A stretch of DNA of 64,000 nt from Galactobacter caseinivorans (GCF_003640665.1 NZ_QQXL01000001.1:496001-560000); one strand, 5' to 3'; shown: positions 8,041 to 18,994, numbered from the stretch's first letter. The notes: generated from the letters alone by a model not told the origin. Made by a program: numbers and translations.

Positions 8041-9849
8041 CTACAGACCAAGCTCCGAGGCGAAGTCGGCAGCCTCGAGGCGAGCCTTCACCGACTGCAG
8101 GAAGCGGCCTGCATTGGCGCCGTCCACCAGGCGGTGGTCGTACGTCAGCGACAGGTACATCATGTGACGGATGGCAATGACATCGTCGCCATCGGCGTCG
8201 GTCACCACGACCGGGCGCTTCTGGATGATGCCCGTGCCCAAGATCCCGACGTTCGGCTGGTTGATGATCGGGGTGTCAAAGAGCGCACCCACGGAGCCGA
8301 TGTTGGTGATGGAGAACGTGGAACCCGAGAGCTCCTCCGGACCGATCTTGTTGGTGCGGGCGCGATCCGCCACGTCCGCGATCTTCTTGGACATGCCGGC
8401 CAGGTTCAGGTTGCCGGCGTCAGCGACGACGGGAACCAGGAGGCCCTTGTCGGTATCCACCGCAAAGCCGAGGTGCTCGGCGTCGTGGTAGGTGATCTCC
8501 TGCTTGGTCTCATCGTAGGAGGCGTTGAAGGCCGGGAACTGCTTGAGGCCCTCAGTCACCGCCTGGGCGATGAACGGCAGGTAGGTCAGGTTCACGCCGT
8601 TGTTGGCGGCGAAGGAGGACTTGGCCGCCTTGCGCAGCTTCACGATGCGGGTCATGTCCACCTCCTGCACCTGCGTGAGCTGGGTGGAGACCTCGAGGGA
8701 CTCGCGCATGCGCCGGGCGATGACCTGGCGGATGCGGGGGGCCTTCACGGTGGTCCCACGCAGCTTGGCGGCCTCGGCCGACGGAGCGGCAGGAGCCTTG
8801 GGTGCTGCGGCGGGGGCAGCGGAGTCCGCAGCCGGAGCAGCAGAGGCGGCGGGCTTGGCGTCAATGGCCGCCTGCACGTCCTGCTTGCGAATCCGACCGC
8901 CAACGCCGGTACCGGAGACCGAGGCCAGATCGATGCCGTGATCGTTGGCGAGCTTGCGCACCAGCGGCGTCACGTAGCTGGTGGACTCGGCGGCAGCGGC
9001 CGGTGCGGCAGCCTGTGCCGGAGCAGCGGCCTGCGCCGGAGCAGCAGCCTTCGCCGACTCTGCAGGGGCGGGCGCGGCGGCCGGCGCAGCAGCCGGGGCC
9101 TCGGACTTCGCCGGGGCCTCCGACTTCGCCGGAGCGGCGGAGGATGCCGAAGCAGCCGGAGCCTCTGAGGGAGCGGGTGCGGCGGGCTCGGCAGCGGGGG
9201 CGGCGGCGCTGGCGCCGGAACCGATGATGGCCAGCACAGCGCCGACCTCCACGGTGTCGTCCTCGTTGGCACGGATCTCTACCAGGGTGCCGGCCACGGG
9301 GGACGGAATCTCGGTATCAACCTTGTCGGTGGAGACCTCCAGCAAAGGCTCATCCACCTCTACCTGCTCACCCACCTCCTTGAGCCAGCGGGTGACGGTG
9401 CCCTCGGTGACGGACTCGCCCAGTTCGGGGAGCTTCACCTCGGTGCCCTCGCCGTTGCCGGCTGCGGGTGCCTCCTCCTTGGCGGGGGCCTCCTCAGCGG
9501 CTTCCTGGGCCGGGGCCTCGCTGGCGGCGGCGGGAGCCTCTTCGGCAGCGGGAGCTTCCTCAGCGGCAGGGGCTTCCTCGGCGGGGGCCTCGGCCGGGGC
9601 GGCGGAGCCGTCTCCGGAACCGATGCGCACCAGCGGGGCGCCGACCTCTGCGGTCTCGTCCTCGGCCACGAGGATTTCCTCGATGACGCCGGCAACCGGC
9701 GACGGGATTTCCGTGTCGACCTTGTCGGTGGAAACCTCCACCAACGGCTCGTCGACCTCAACGTGCTCGCCGACCTGCTTCAGCCAACGGGTGACGGTGC
9801 CTTCGGTGACGGACTCACCGAGGGCCGGAAGATTGACGGTTTCAGACAT
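8041..9849 (-). CDS. sucB: Dihydrolipoamide acyltransferase (E2) of 2-oxoacid dehydrogenase complexes, two lipoyl domains
   Basis: This 602-residue E2 core protein passes acyl groups from its swinging lipoyl arms to CoA. Two nearly identical lipoyl domains carry the modified lysine in [11 protein letters not shown] at about residues 43 and 174. Ala/Pro/Glu-rich flexible linkers follow each. A peripheral-subunit-binding domain lies at about 293-330 ([16 protein letters not shown]), and the catalytic domain ends with the HRLVDG motif near residue 572. Annotation pipelines call such proteins SucB. In actinobacteria such as Corynebacterium, the E2 next to lipB/lipA is AceF, which serves both the pyruvate and 2-oxoglutarate complexes, so a shared role is likely here (inference). 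The ATG at 9849 gives the family start [13 protein letters not shown]. Confidence 0.92.
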   Translation of the reverse strand: MSETVNLPALGESVTEGTVTRWLKQVGEHVEVDEPLVEVSTDKVDTEIPSPVAGVIEEILVAEDETAEVGAPLVRIGSGDGSAAPAEAPAEEAPAAEEAPAAEEAPAAASEAPAQEAAEEAPAKEEAPAAGNGEGTEVKLPELGESVTEGTVTRWLKEVGEQVEVDEPLLEVSTDKVDTEIPSPVAGTLVEIRANEDDTVEVGAVLAIIGSGASAAAPAAEPAAPAPSEAPAASASSAAPAKSEAPAKSEAPAAAPAAAPAPAESAKAAAPAQAAAPAQAAAPAAAAESTSYVTPLVRKLANDHGIDLASVSGTGVGGRIRKQDVQAAIDAKPAASAAPAADSAAPAAAPKAPAAPSAEAAKLRGTTVKAPRIRQVIARRMRESLEVSTQLTQVQEVDMTRIVKLRKAAKSSFAANNGVNLTYLPFIAQAVTEGLKQFPAFNASYDETKQEITYHDAEHLGFAVDTDKGLLVPVVADAGNLNLAGMSKKIADVADRARTNKIGPEELSGSTFSITNIGSVGALFDTPIINQPNVGILGTGIIQKRPVVVTDADGDDVIAIRHMMYLSLTYDHRLVDGANAGRFLQSVKARLEAADFASELGL

Positions 9850-9937
9850 ATTGTCCCCGTTCTCCTCTGTCTGCCCCGCCGGAGTAACCGGTTGAGGGCC
9901 TTGTGCGATGCGTGTGTGGTTCGTGGGTGCTACTGGC

Positions 9938-9970
9938 GGTGGGGTGGGGCCTGTGTGGCCCCACCCCACC
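9938..9970 (-). terminator. Perfect hairpin between lpdA and the E2 gene
   Basis: Perfect 14-bp arms GGTGGGGTGGGGCC and GGCCCCACCCCACC around TGTGT lie 6 bp past the lpdA stop. It would end or attenuate transcription before the E2 gene. Confidence 0.75.
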
Positions 9971-9976
9971 GATACA

Positions 9977-11356
9977 TCAGCCGTGCAGCGGCTTGCCGGC
10001 CAGGGCCAGTGCGGCCTCGCCCAGCGACTCGTTCTGCGTGGGGTGTGCGTGGATCAGGGTGGCGACATCCTCGGGGAAGGCCTCCCAGTTCACGATCAGC
10101 TGGGCCTCGCCGACCTGCTCGCCAAAGCGACCGCCGATGCCGGTCACACCGACGATGGGGCCGTTCTTGACGCGGATCAGCTTGACGATGCCGGAGGTGC
10201 CGAGGATGGAGGACTTGCCGTTGCCGGCCAGGTTGTACTCCACCGTCTCGATGTTGTCCTTGCCGAACTTCTCCTCAGCCTTGGGCTGGGAGTAGCCAAC
10301 GGACATGATCTCCGGCTCGCAGAACGTCACCTTGGGGATGTTGACGTCCTCGACGATCACCGGGTTCATGCCGGCGATCTCCTCGGCAACAAAGATGCCC
10401 TGCTGGTAGCCGCGGTGCGCCAACTGCACGCCGGGGACAATGTCACCGATCGCGTAGATGTTGCCGACGCCGGTGTGCAGGCGCTCGTTGGTGATGACAA
10501 AGCCGCGGTCAAGGGTGACGCCCTGCTCGGCGAAACCAAAGCCCTCGGTGACGGGGCCACGGCCCACTGCCACCAGCACAATGTCAGCAGAAACTGACGT
10601 TCCATCTGCCAGGGAGACGGTCGCCTGATCGGCGTCCTGGTCAACCTTCTCGAAGAAGACGCCGGTCTTGAACTTGATGCCCTTCTTCTTGAACTCGCGC
10701 TCCAGCACCTTGATGATCGCGGGATCCTCGTTGGGCACCAGGGAGGGCAGGCCCTCAACGATGGTGACCTCAACGCCAAGGGAGTTCCACATGGAAGCGA
10801 ACTCGACGCCAATGACGCCGCCGCCAAGAACGATGGCGGACTTGGGCAGCTCTGACATCTCCAGGGCCTCGGTGGAGGTGATCACGCGGCCGGAGATATC
10901 CAGGCCCATGGTCTTGGAGGTGGAGCCGGTGGCCAGCACGATGTTCTTGCCGGTGTAGGCCTGGCCACCCACCGTGATGGTGTTGGGGCCGGACAGGACG
11001 CCGTCACCCTCGATGACGTTGACCTTCTTCATCTTCAACAGGCCGGTGAGGCCCTTGAACTTGCCGGCGACGATCGAGTTCTTGTGATCGCGAACCTTGG
11101 CCAGGTCAATGGACTCAAGCGTCACGTTCACGCCGTACTTGGCGCTGGTGCGAGCATCATCCGCGAGCTCGGCGGAGTGCAGGTACGCCTTGGTGGGGAT
11201 GCAGCCCGTGTGAAGGCACGTGCCACCCAGCTTGGCGCGCTCCACGAGGCCAACGGTCATGCCCAGCTCGGTGGCGCGGATCGCGGCGGAATAGCCTGCG
11301 CTGCCGCCGCCGAGGACGAGGACATCAAATTCATGCGTTGCAGCCGTGTCAGCCAC
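9977..11356 (-). CDS. lpdA: Dihydrolipoyl dehydrogenase (E3)
   Basis: E3 reoxidises the lipoyl groups of E2 with FAD and NAD+. The 459-residue protein has the N-terminal FAD-binding GGGSAG motif at about residues 17-22, the redox-active disulfide [13 protein letters not shown] (about C47 and C52), a central NAD-binding domain (LGGGVIGVE) and the C-terminal dimerisation domain with the catalytic His-Glu pair in HAHPTQNES. The start is taken as GTG at 11356 because AGGGAG lies 6 nt upstream, giving [17 protein letters not shown]; an ATG at 11404 in the same frame lacks such support. The E2 gene follows after a strong hairpin. Confidence 0.95.
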   Translation of the reverse strand: MADTAATHEFDVLVLGGGSAGYSAAIRATELGMTVGLVERAKLGGTCLHTGCIPTKAYLHSAELADDARTSAKYGVNVTLESIDLAKVRDHKNSIVAGKFKGLTGLLKMKKVNVIEGDGVLSGPNTITVGGQAYTGKNIVLATGSTSKTMGLDISGRVITSTEALEMSELPKSAIVLGGGVIGVEFASMWNSLGVEVTIVEGLPSLVPNEDPAIIKVLEREFKKKGIKFKTGVFFEKVDQDADQATVSLADGTSVSADIVLVAVGRGPVTEGFGFAEQGVTLDRGFVITNERLHTGVGNIYAIGDIVPGVQLAHRGYQQGIFVAEEIAGMNPVIVEDVNIPKVTFCEPEIMSVGYSQPKAEEKFGKDNIETVEYNLAGNGKSSILGTSGIVKLIRVKNGPIVGVTGIGGRFGEQVGEAQLIVNWEAFPEDVATLIHAHPTQNESLGEAALALAGKPLHG

Positions 11357-11522
11357 TGAACGCTCCCTACTGTCGAAGGTGCTTGGCTCGGACCCCTCAG
11401 CCAAGGGACCCGACGGACGTCTGGTTGGTACTCACCCAGGAGTGCGGTCCCGGATGTCAAGCGACTATCAGACGTGATCGTAGTCGCTTCAAGCGGCGGC
11501 TTGCCACTAGCGAAGGGTAGGT

Positions 11523-11559
11523 CACGCGGTGGCGTGAGCGTACTCACGCCACCAGCGTG
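11523..11559 (-). terminator. Terminator downstream of pepA
   Basis: CACGCGGTGGCGTGAG and CTCACGCCACCAGCGTG pair with one bulged base around a 4-nt loop, 9 bp past the pepA stop codon. Confidence 0.75.
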
Positions 11560-11568
11560 GACCGACCA

Positions 11569-13092
11569 CTATTTGCTGGAGGGCAATGCCTCCGCGACGC
11601 CGACCAAGGTGCGCACACCGAAGCCGGTGCCCTCCTTGGGTGTAAAGCCCCACGGCGAACCGGTGTTAAAGGCCGGGCCTGCCACGTCCACGTGGCCCCA
11701 GGTGGGTCCCTCGACGCCCTCGGCGCCAACAAACTCGCGCAGGAAGACGCCCGCCTTGAGCATGCCGCCGTTGCGGTTGCCGGAGTTGCGAAGATCAGCC
11801 GTCTCGGAATCCAGGTCCGCTCGGAGGTTCTCCGGCAGCGGCATGGCCCAAAACTGCTCGCCCGTCAGAGTCGCGGCCTCGAGCACAGCGCCGGTCGCAG
11901 CGTCGTCGCCCATCACGCCAGCGACCCGCTCACCCAACGCCACCATCTGCGCTCCGGTGAGCGTGGCGACGTCCAGCAACAGATCCGGCGCGTCCTCGGA
12001 GGCCTTGGAGAGGCCATCGGCCATGACAAGGCGTCCCTCGGCGTCAGTGTTGGTGACCTCAACGGTCTTGCCGTTGTGCATGGTGAGCACATCGCCGGGG
12101 CGGGTGGCGTTGGATCCGGGCATGTTCTCAGCCAGGCACAGCCACGCGGTGACGCGCACCGGCAGCTTGAGCTCCGCGGCAGCAAGCGCCGCGTGCAGCA
12201 CGGTGGCCGCGCCAGCCATGTCAGACTTCATCTCTTCCATGCCGGCCGGCTGCTTGAGCGAGATGCCACCGGTATCAAAGGTGATGCCCTTGCCCACGAG
12301 CGCCAGGTGAGCCTTGGCCCGGGAGGGGGAGTAATCCACCTTGACCAGGCGCGGCGGGCGGGCGGAGCCGCGGCCCACGCCGAGGATGCCCCCCATGCCC
12401 TCCGAGTCCAGCTTCTTCTCATCCCAGACGGTCACCTTGACGTCCAAGCCCTTGGCGGACTTCTGGGCGTACTCGGTGAAGCTCTGCGGGAAGAGCACGT
12501 TGGCAGGGGTGTCCACCAGGTGGCGCGCGCCCTTGGTGTGGCGGGCCACGACCGCAGCGTGCTCCAGGCGGGCCTTGAGCTCCTTGCCTGCACGCAGATC
12601 CGTGGCGATGACCGCCTCGCGCAGCGGCGCTGCGTCCTCAGAGACCGAGGACTTCTGGGCGGTGAAAGCGTCGGCGCCAAGCGAGGCGCCCTCTGCCACG
12701 GCGCTGAAGGCCTCATCGGACTCGGCCGGGAAGAGGAACACCGCCTTGTCAATGCCGGTTGCGGCGCGAGCGCCGACGCCGGCGGCGCGGCGCAGTTGCT
12801 CCGGGGTGACGTCGGTTTTTACCTCACCCACGCCAACAAAAAGGAGGGTCTCCGCGGCGTCATCGGCGCCGGCCGGGACGCGCAGCGTCTGGCCGGCCTT
12901 GCCCTTGAAGCCCAACTTCGGCAAAAGGGCGGCCAACTCAGCCGAGCGCGCGGCGTCGAACGCCTCGCCAAGCAGGCTGGGCCCGCTCTCGCCGCTGGCG
13001 GCGGCAACGATGGCCAGGTCGGCGCCCAAGCGGCGCTGGCCCCGGGCCACGACGGACAGGGTCACTTCGTCAGTGGAGTACACCAACATCAT
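11569..13092 (-). CDS. pepA: Leucyl aminopeptidase, M17 family
   Basis: This 507-residue hexameric, two-metal cytosolic aminopeptidase removes N-terminal residues from peptides. It has an N-terminal macro-like domain of about 170 residues and the M17 catalytic domain with LVGKGITFDTGG, the KSDMAG metal/bicarbonate region and the family signature NTDAEGRL near residue 350. The length is normal. The adjacent ATG codons at 13092 and 13089 are preceded by GGAAGG. A minus-strand TAGTCT at 13162-13167 would give a leader of about 65 nt. A pepA/pepB gene near the E2 gene is conserved in actinobacteria. Confidence 0.94.
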   Translation of the reverse strand: MMLVYSTDEVTLSVVARGQRRLGADLAIVAAASGESGPSLLGEAFDAARSAELAALLPKLGFKGKAGQTLRVPAGADDAAETLLFVGVGEVKTDVTPEQLRRAAGVGARAATGIDKAVFLFPAESDEAFSAVAEGASLGADAFTAQKSSVSEDAAPLREAVIATDLRAGKELKARLEHAAVVARHTKGARHLVDTPANVLFPQSFTEYAQKSAKGLDVKVTVWDEKKLDSEGMGGILGVGRGSARPPRLVKVDYSPSRAKAHLALVGKGITFDTGGISLKQPAGMEEMKSDMAGAATVLHAALAAAELKLPVRVTAWLCLAENMPGSNATRPGDVLTMHNGKTVEVTNTDAEGRLVMADGLSKASEDAPDLLLDVATLTGAQMVALGERVAGVMGDDAATGAVLEAATLTGEQFWAMPLPENLRADLDSETADLRNSGNRNGGMLKAGVFLREFVGAEGVEGPTWGHVDVAGPAFNTGSPWGFTPKEGTGFGVRTLVGVAEALPSSK

Positions 13093-13389
13093 CCTTCCGA
13101 GATGGGCGCCCCGCGACGGGCAGGTGGCCGTGCTTCAAGAACGGAAGGCACCCCTCATCCCAGACTATCCCGGTATGGCGCGGGCCACCCAGCCGCGGCG
13201 GCGCGTCGCCGGATCCCGGGCGGATCCTCGTATGGCCGGAGGGCCGGTCTGAAAGCGTGCGGGTGGCTGTGGACACATGGGAGCGCCAGGGAACAATGCG
13301 CGCGGCTACAGTGTTGAGATGGTGTTGGGTGTGTCTTGGCTGCCGTGCCGGGATCGCCGCCAGCTAGCCAGAAGAATGGAGTGTGCTCA
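13093..13389. promoter_or_regulatory. Divergent promoter region between pepA and the PAC2 gene
   Basis: This 297-bp stretch has no gene. It holds a minus-strand TAGTCT (13162-13167) suitable as the pepA -10 and a plus-strand TACAGT near 13308 suitable for the PAC2 gene. No clear operator was seen. Confidence 0.45.
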
Positions 13390-14310
13390 GTGCGGGCCGA
13401 GGAGCTGATGGACGTGTACGCCGGTGCTCGCCGCCGGGTGGCCGGAAAGGGCCTGCCCGTGGTGACCCTGCTGGATGGCGTGTTTGATGCCGGAGGAGCC
13501 GTGGCCGCCATGCGTAGTTCCCTCATCGACGGGCTGGCCTCTACCCCCCTGGCAGAGTTTGACGCGGACCTGCTGGTGGATCACCGCGCCACCCGCCCCA
13601 GGATCACCTTCCACGACGGCTCCTTCTCCAGTTACACCGCACCCCGCCTTGCCGTCGACGTTCTGACGGATGACCTGGGTAACCAGGCGTTGCTGTTCTC
13701 TGGCGCTGAGCCGGTGCTTGGCTGGGAGCGCATTGCCGCCGCCTTTGGTGAATTGCTGGACGACGTGGGGGCTGGCTCCATCTCGGTGGTGCACTCTGTG
13801 CCGCTTCCGGTACCGCACACCCGGCCCATCAGTATTCGCCGCCACGGCGACGATTCCGGCGAGAGCATCGGCCCGTTCGAGATCCCCGCCTCTTTCTCCC
13901 ACCTCGTCGAGACCCGCCTCACCGAGGCCGGCCGCGACGTGAGTGGGATGACCATCCAGGTGCCCCATTACATTGCGGACTCCGAGTACCCGCCCGCCGC
14001 CGTCGCCGGTTTGGAGGCCATCGCCGCGGATGCTGGCCTGGCCGTCCCCACCGAGGAACTGCGCCAGGCGGGCCGCGAGGTGGACGCGCACATCGCGGCC
14101 CAGATTGAGGACAATCCGGACGCCGAGCGGTTGGTGGCTGGCTTGGAGCTGCGCTACGACGTGGACGCGCCGCAGTTGGCCCAGCGCTCCACGCTGGTCG
14201 CGGAGGGTGAACAAGTGCCCGACGGCGATGAGTTGGGTGCCGCCGCGGAGCGTTACCTTCGCAGCGTGGATGAGGCGGAAGGGCAGCAGCCCAAGGACCA
14301 GGAGAAGTGA
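13390..14310 (+). CDS. PAC2-family protein (proteasome-assembly-chaperone-like fold)
   Basis: This 306-residue protein resembles the actinobacterial PAC2 family. Recognisable parts are the early TLLDGVFDAGGAV segment, the DGSFSSYTAPRLAVDVL segment, and SVPLPVPHTRP followed by THxx-free HYIADSEYPPAAVAGLEAI near residue 200. In eukaryotes PAC2 assembles proteasomes; the role of the bacterial members is not established. The start is taken as GTG at 13390, with GGAG 8 nt upstream; an upstream TTG at 13336 and the ATG at 13408 are alternatives. Its stop overlaps the start of the MFS gene as GTGA. Confidence 0.82.
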   Translation: MRAEELMDVYAGARRRVAGKGLPVVTLLDGVFDAGGAVAAMRSSLIDGLASTPLAEFDADLLVDHRATRPRITFHDGSFSSYTAPRLAVDVLTDDLGNQALLFSGAEPVLGWERIAAAFGELLDDVGAGSISVVHSVPLPVPHTRPISIRRHGDDSGESIGPFEIPASFSHLVETRLTEAGRDVSGMTIQVPHYIADSEYPPAAVAGLEAIAADAGLAVPTEELRQAGREVDAHIAAQIEDNPDAERLVAGLELRYDVDAPQLAQRSTLVAEGEQVPDGDELGAAAERYLRSVDEAEGQQPKDQEK

Positions 14311-15614
14311 GCGCTCCGGCCACGCCGCACTCCCGGGCGTGGCTGGTGTGGGGCGCGGCGGTCCTGGCGTATCTGGTCTCCGTCACGCAGCGCACCAGCT
14401 TTGGCATCGCCGGGCTGGAGGCCACCGAGCGCTACGACGCCAGCGCCTCCATCCTCGCGACCTTCTCGGTGGTGCAACTGCTCGTGTACGCGGGCATGCA
14501 GATTCCCGTGGGCGCGTTGGTGGATCGCTTTGGGTCCCGCAAGATGATTGCCGGCGGGGCAGCACTGATGGGGGCTGGCCAGTTGGTGCTGGCCTTCTCC
14601 GACGTCACCGCTCTTGGTTTCCTTGGCCGCGTGTTGGTCGGGGCGGGGGACGCCATGACCTTCGTGTCCGTGATGCGCCTGCTGCCCGCGTGGTTCCCGC
14701 CGCGCAGGAACCCGATCATGGCGCAGCTGACCGGCATGGTGGGCCAGGTGGGACAGATCGTGTCCCTGGTTCCCTTCGCGGCGCTGCTGCATCTCTCCGG
14801 CTGGACCAGCGCATTCCTGTCCCTGGCTGGCCTCTCCGTGCTGGCCTTCACCCTGGCCGCCCCCGCCGTGCGCGACCGGCCCTCCGGCGTCCCCGCGCCG
14901 GCAGCGGAGAATGAATCCCTCGGCAGCCTGATCAAGCAAGCCTGGGCCGTTCCCGGTACCCGCCTAGCCTTCTGGACTCACTGGATCAGTGCCTTTGGGC
15001 TCAACGTCTTCCTGCTCTCCTGGGGCTACCCGTTCCTGGTCTCCGCCCAAGGGGTGGAGCCGGCCATGGCGTCCACCATCATGGCCCTCTTTGTGGTGGT
15101 GGCGATCGTCTTTGGCCCCGTCGTTGGGACCGCGGTGGCGCGCTTCCCCCTGCGCCGCAGCAATCTGGTGCTACTGGTGGTGTTTGCCGCGATGCTCACC
15201 TGGTCCGTGGTGCTGCTCTGGCCTGGCCGGGCGCCGCTGTGGCTCCTGGTGGTGCTCGCGCTGGTGGTGGCGGCCGGCGGGCCCACGTCCATGGTGGCCT
15301 TTGACTTTGCCCGCACGGAGAACCCGCCCCGTTTGATCGGAACCGCCACCGGCCTGGCCAATGTGGGCGCCTTTTCCGGTGCATTGATCGCGATCTGGTC
15401 CGTTGGCGTGGTGCTTGACCTGGCCCAGCACGCCTCCGGAGGCGGGCGTGAGCTGTATTCACTAGATGGCTTCCGCCTGGCGTTCCTGGTGCTCTTCGTG
15501 TTTTACGCCGTGGGCCTGATCGGCTTCTTCATTGAGCGGCGGCGCACGCGCAGGCTGCGGGGACCCGTGCCGCCGCTGTACCGCTCGGTGGTGCGGCGGC
15601 TGCACCGAGGCTGA
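14307..15614 (+). CDS. Major facilitator superfamily transporter
   Basis: This 435-residue polytopic membrane protein has about 12 hydrophobic helices. The MFS signature between helices 2 and 3 reads GALVDRFGSRKM (about residues 70-81), and a basic cytoplasmic loop separates the two halves near residue 200. The substrate cannot be told from sequence. It starts with GTG overlapping the PAC2 stop by 4 nt, so the two are translationally coupled. The C terminus is very basic (RRRTRRLRG). Confidence 0.88.
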   Translation: MSAPATPHSRAWLVWGAAVLAYLVSVTQRTSFGIAGLEATERYDASASILATFSVVQLLVYAGMQIPVGALVDRFGSRKMIAGGAALMGAGQLVLAFSDVTALGFLGRVLVGAGDAMTFVSVMRLLPAWFPPRRNPIMAQLTGMVGQVGQIVSLVPFAALLHLSGWTSAFLSLAGLSVLAFTLAAPAVRDRPSGVPAPAAENESLGSLIKQAWAVPGTRLAFWTHWISAFGLNVFLLSWGYPFLVSAQGVEPAMASTIMALFVVVAIVFGPVVGTAVARFPLRRSNLVLLVVFAAMLTWSVVLLWPGRAPLWLLVVLALVVAAGGPTSMVAFDFARTENPPRLIGTATGLANVGAFSGALIAIWSVGVVLDLAQHASGGGRELYSLDGFRLAFLVLFVFYAVGLIGFFIERRRTRRLRGPVPPLYRSVVRRLHRG

Positions 15615-15683
15615 GTGGGGGGGACGCGCCCCGTCCCTCACATTTGGGCCGCAGAGCCTCCGCTTCGGCGTGTCGTCACCGAT

Positions 15684-15695
15684 CGGCGTCGGGCA
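15684..15695 (+). repeat. Dispersed 12-mer, variant CGGCGTCGGGCA, copy 4
   Basis: Copy with G at position 3, in the 118-bp gap between the MFS and DUF4192 genes. Confidence 0.6.
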
Positions 15696-15732
15696 CCGCC
15701 CATGCAGGCCGACTTCTCGGCAGGCTCTGCGC

Positions 15733-16857
15733 ATGGAACAGATACCTGAAACCAAAGATGACACCCTCTCCAGCCTGGCCGATGTGGTCGCGATGGTGCC
15801 GCACAGAATGGGATTTCATCCCCAGAACAGCCTGGTGCTGGTGCTCGTGGATGCGGACGGACGCTGGTTTGCCACGGCCCGTCAGGACTGGCGGGAGGAG
15901 ACCCCACCCGGCCGCCTCTGCGAGTGGGTAGAGGACGTGGCTTGCGACGCGGACCACGTACTGGTGGGTCTCTACGGGCCGCGGCAGGAGGCACGGGATC
16001 TGCTGATGGTGGTGACCGTGTGCGTGGAGAACGTGGCCCGCGGCTGGGTGATGCACCCGGACGGCTGGGACGAGGCCGTGCCGCCAGGGCGGTGGGTGGA
16101 GCACCCGCTGGAGGAGGTGTGGGCCTCCCCGGCGCAACTGGAGTGTTGGAGCGAGGGCAGCACGCCAGGGGATCAGCCACCCGCCCACCCGCTGGTGCCG
16201 GCGTGGGAGGGCGCACGCGGGCGCGACTGGCGTCGCTCCCTGGAGCAGGCGCGGGAGCAATTGCCGCAGGACACACCCGCGAGTATGAGCGATACCTGGG
16301 GGCTGGTGGCCTGGGATCACGTGCTCGGGGAGGTCAGCGAGGCCCTGGAGGCGGGCGCGGAGATCCCGTGGGAAGCGCTCCTTGAGCCGCTGGCGGTGGC
16401 CGTGCTTGGGCTGAACAGCCCCACCGTGCGTGACTCCATGTTTGTTGGCGCGCTGGTGGGGCCCCGCCCCGCTACGCCGGAGATAGCCGCGACCCAGGGG
16501 CCGTGGCGCGATGACTGGTGGGATGAGCAGAAGGGGCGCCTACTCACGGACACGGAGATGGGGACCCGGGTGCTGCTGGGAGAATTTGATGCCCCGCCGC
16601 GCACCGCGGCTGGAACGGCGCTGCGCGTGGTCCTGGAGGAGATGGTGGAGCAGTCCCCGCCGGACTGCGCGGCACACATGCTGTGCCTGCTCTCCTGGAT
16701 GGACTGGGCCATGGGGCGCGGTTCCATGGCTGCCGCCGGGTTGGAACGGGCGCTGGCCCTGACGCCGGGGCATCCCTTCGCCACGCTCCTGCTGAGCTTT
16801 GTTGATACCGGCACGGTGCCGCGGTGGCTGCGCAGGGGGTACCGGCCCCTGCCGTGA
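15733..16857 (+). CDS. DUF4192 family protein
   Basis: This 374-residue soluble protein matches the actinobacterial DUF4192 family. It opens with the characteristic SLADVVAMVPHRMGFHPQNS segment, which these proteins share near their N termini, and ends with a segment about the PGHPFATLLLSFVDTG region. The family is of unknown function and usually lies beside sigA, as here. The ATG at 15733 is chosen because upstream frame extension overlaps the MFS gene. Confidence 0.88.
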   Translation: MEQIPETKDDTLSSLADVVAMVPHRMGFHPQNSLVLVLVDADGRWFATARQDWREETPPGRLCEWVEDVACDADHVLVGLYGPRQEARDLLMVVTVCVENVARGWVMHPDGWDEAVPPGRWVEHPLEEVWASPAQLECWSEGSTPGDQPPAHPLVPAWEGARGRDWRRSLEQAREQLPQDTPASMSDTWGLVAWDHVLGEVSEALEAGAEIPWEALLEPLAVAVLGLNSPTVRDSMFVGALVGPRPATPEIAATQGPWRDDWWDEQKGRLLTDTEMGTRVLLGEFDAPPRTAAGTALRVVLEEMVEQSPPDCAAHMLCLLSWMDWAMGRGSMAAAGLERALALTPGHPFATLLLSFVDTGTVPRWLRRGYRPLP

Positions 16858-17180
16858 CGGTGTCCGTGGCCGGGTCGGGGGAGTGCAGGAGGGAGCCCCG
16901 GCTGGGGCCCTGGCGGGAGTGCCGGTGGGGGCCGCCAGGGGCGTGGGGTGTGAGCGGCGGAGCAAAGACGTGTCACAATGGAGGTCAAGACCCTTTCGGG
17001 TCCGCAGCCCTCCTTGGGTCTTTGCCGCGTGAAGTGGCGAGGGAACAAAGTGGGTGGGGTGGTCGTTATTGATAGCGACCCTGCCCCGATTCTCGCCTTT
17101 TGGCGGGAAGCGGACTTGACAGGGTCACAGTGGTGTTACGCCAGATGAGACACCACGCGCACTCGTCAGAAAGGGAACTC
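16858..17180 (+). promoter_or_regulatory. Structured 5' leader and promoter region of sigA
   Basis: The 323-bp gap holds no gene. GACCC at 16989-16993 can pair with GGGTC at 16998-17002 (loop TTTC), or as part of CAAGACCC with GGGTCTT at 17016-17022; the two pairings exclude each other. Two more hairpins follow: GGTCGTTA/TAGCGACC at 17061-17080 and TTCTCGCC/GGCGGGAA with a TTTT loop at 17090-17109. CACAAT at about 16974 and TTGACA near 17115 are candidate promoter elements. Whether the hairpins regulate sigA is not known. Confidence 0.5.
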
Positions 17181-18470
<1,290 letters not shown>

Positions 18471-18490
18471 TCCGGGTAGTTGTGGACTGA

Positions 18491-18524
18491 AACGGCGCGG
18501 ACACCACTCGGTGTCCGCGCCGTT
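18491..18524 (+). terminator. Terminator of sigA
   Basis: Perfect 15-bp arms AACGGCGCGGACACC and GGTGTCCGCGCCGTT surround ACTC, 20 bp past the sigA stop codon. Confidence 0.9.
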
Positions 18525-18530
18525 CCTGCA

Positions 18531-18569
18531 TGGGCCCGCTTCCACTGGGCCCGCTTCCACTGGGCCCAC
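18531..18569 (+). repeat. 15-bp tandem repeat, about 2.6 copies
   Basis: The unit TGGGCCCGCTTCCAC occurs twice in tandem and is followed by a partial third copy, directly after the sigA terminator and before the DUF1905 promoter. Confidence 0.75.
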
Positions 18570-18585
18570 GCCTGCTGAGCCGACA

Positions 18586-18591
18586 TAGGCT
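18586..18591 (+). promoter_or_regulatory. Leaderless -10 (TAGGCT) of the DUF1905 gene
   Basis: TAGGCT ends 6 nt before the ATG at 18598 and there is no Shine-Dalgarno. Confidence 0.6.
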
Positions 18592-18597
18592 GGGGCC

Positions 18598-18888
18598 ATG
18601 TTGCTGAGCTTCAGCGCCCCCGTTATCGAGTGGCGCGGACCGTCCCCGTACGTCTTTGCCGCCGTTCCGCAAGAGCTGACGGAGGAGGTGCGCCGGATTG
18701 CGCGCGAGCTCAGCTATGGGTGGGGAGTGGTGCCGGTGCGCGTCCGGGTGGGTGCCAGTGTCTGGACCACCAGCCTGTTTCCCCGGGACGGCGGCTACCT
18801 GGTGCCTCTGCGGGGCAAGGAGCGCACGGCTGAGGGGATCCAGTTGGGCGACGTCATCCTGCTTGAACTCGGCTTTGGCGAGGGCTGA
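18598..18888 (+). CDS. DUF1905 domain-containing protein
   Basis: This 96-residue protein is a single DUF1905 beta-barrel-like domain. The family pattern is visible as FSAPVIEWRG, YVFAAVPQEL, LSYGWGVVPVRVRVGASVW, TSLFPRDGGYLVPL and EGIQLGDVI. The function of the family is not established; some members are fused to YdeI-like domains, but not this one. It converges with the DUF7455 gene across a shared terminator. Confidence 0.88.
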   Translation: MLLSFSAPVIEWRGPSPYVFAAVPQELTEEVRRIARELSYGWGVVPVRVRVGASVWTTSLFPRDGGYLVPLRGKERTAEGIQLGDVILLELGFGEG

Positions 18889-18944
18889 GCGGACCACGAG
18901 GCCTGGCAACAACCTGGTGCCCACCATAAAGGGGCAACAAAAAA

Positions 18945-18967
18945 GCCGACACCCTGTGAGTGCCGGC
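18945..18967 (-). terminator. Terminator of the DUF7455 gene
   Basis: On the minus strand GCCGGCAC pairs with GTGTCGGC (one G-T pair) and is followed by TTTTTTGTTG, a classical intrinsic terminator located 28 bp past the DUF7455 stop. On the plus strand it may also serve the DUF1905 gene. Confidence 0.8.
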
Positions 18968-18994
18968 GTTTCTTGTGTCTCGGTGAGGCGCTGA

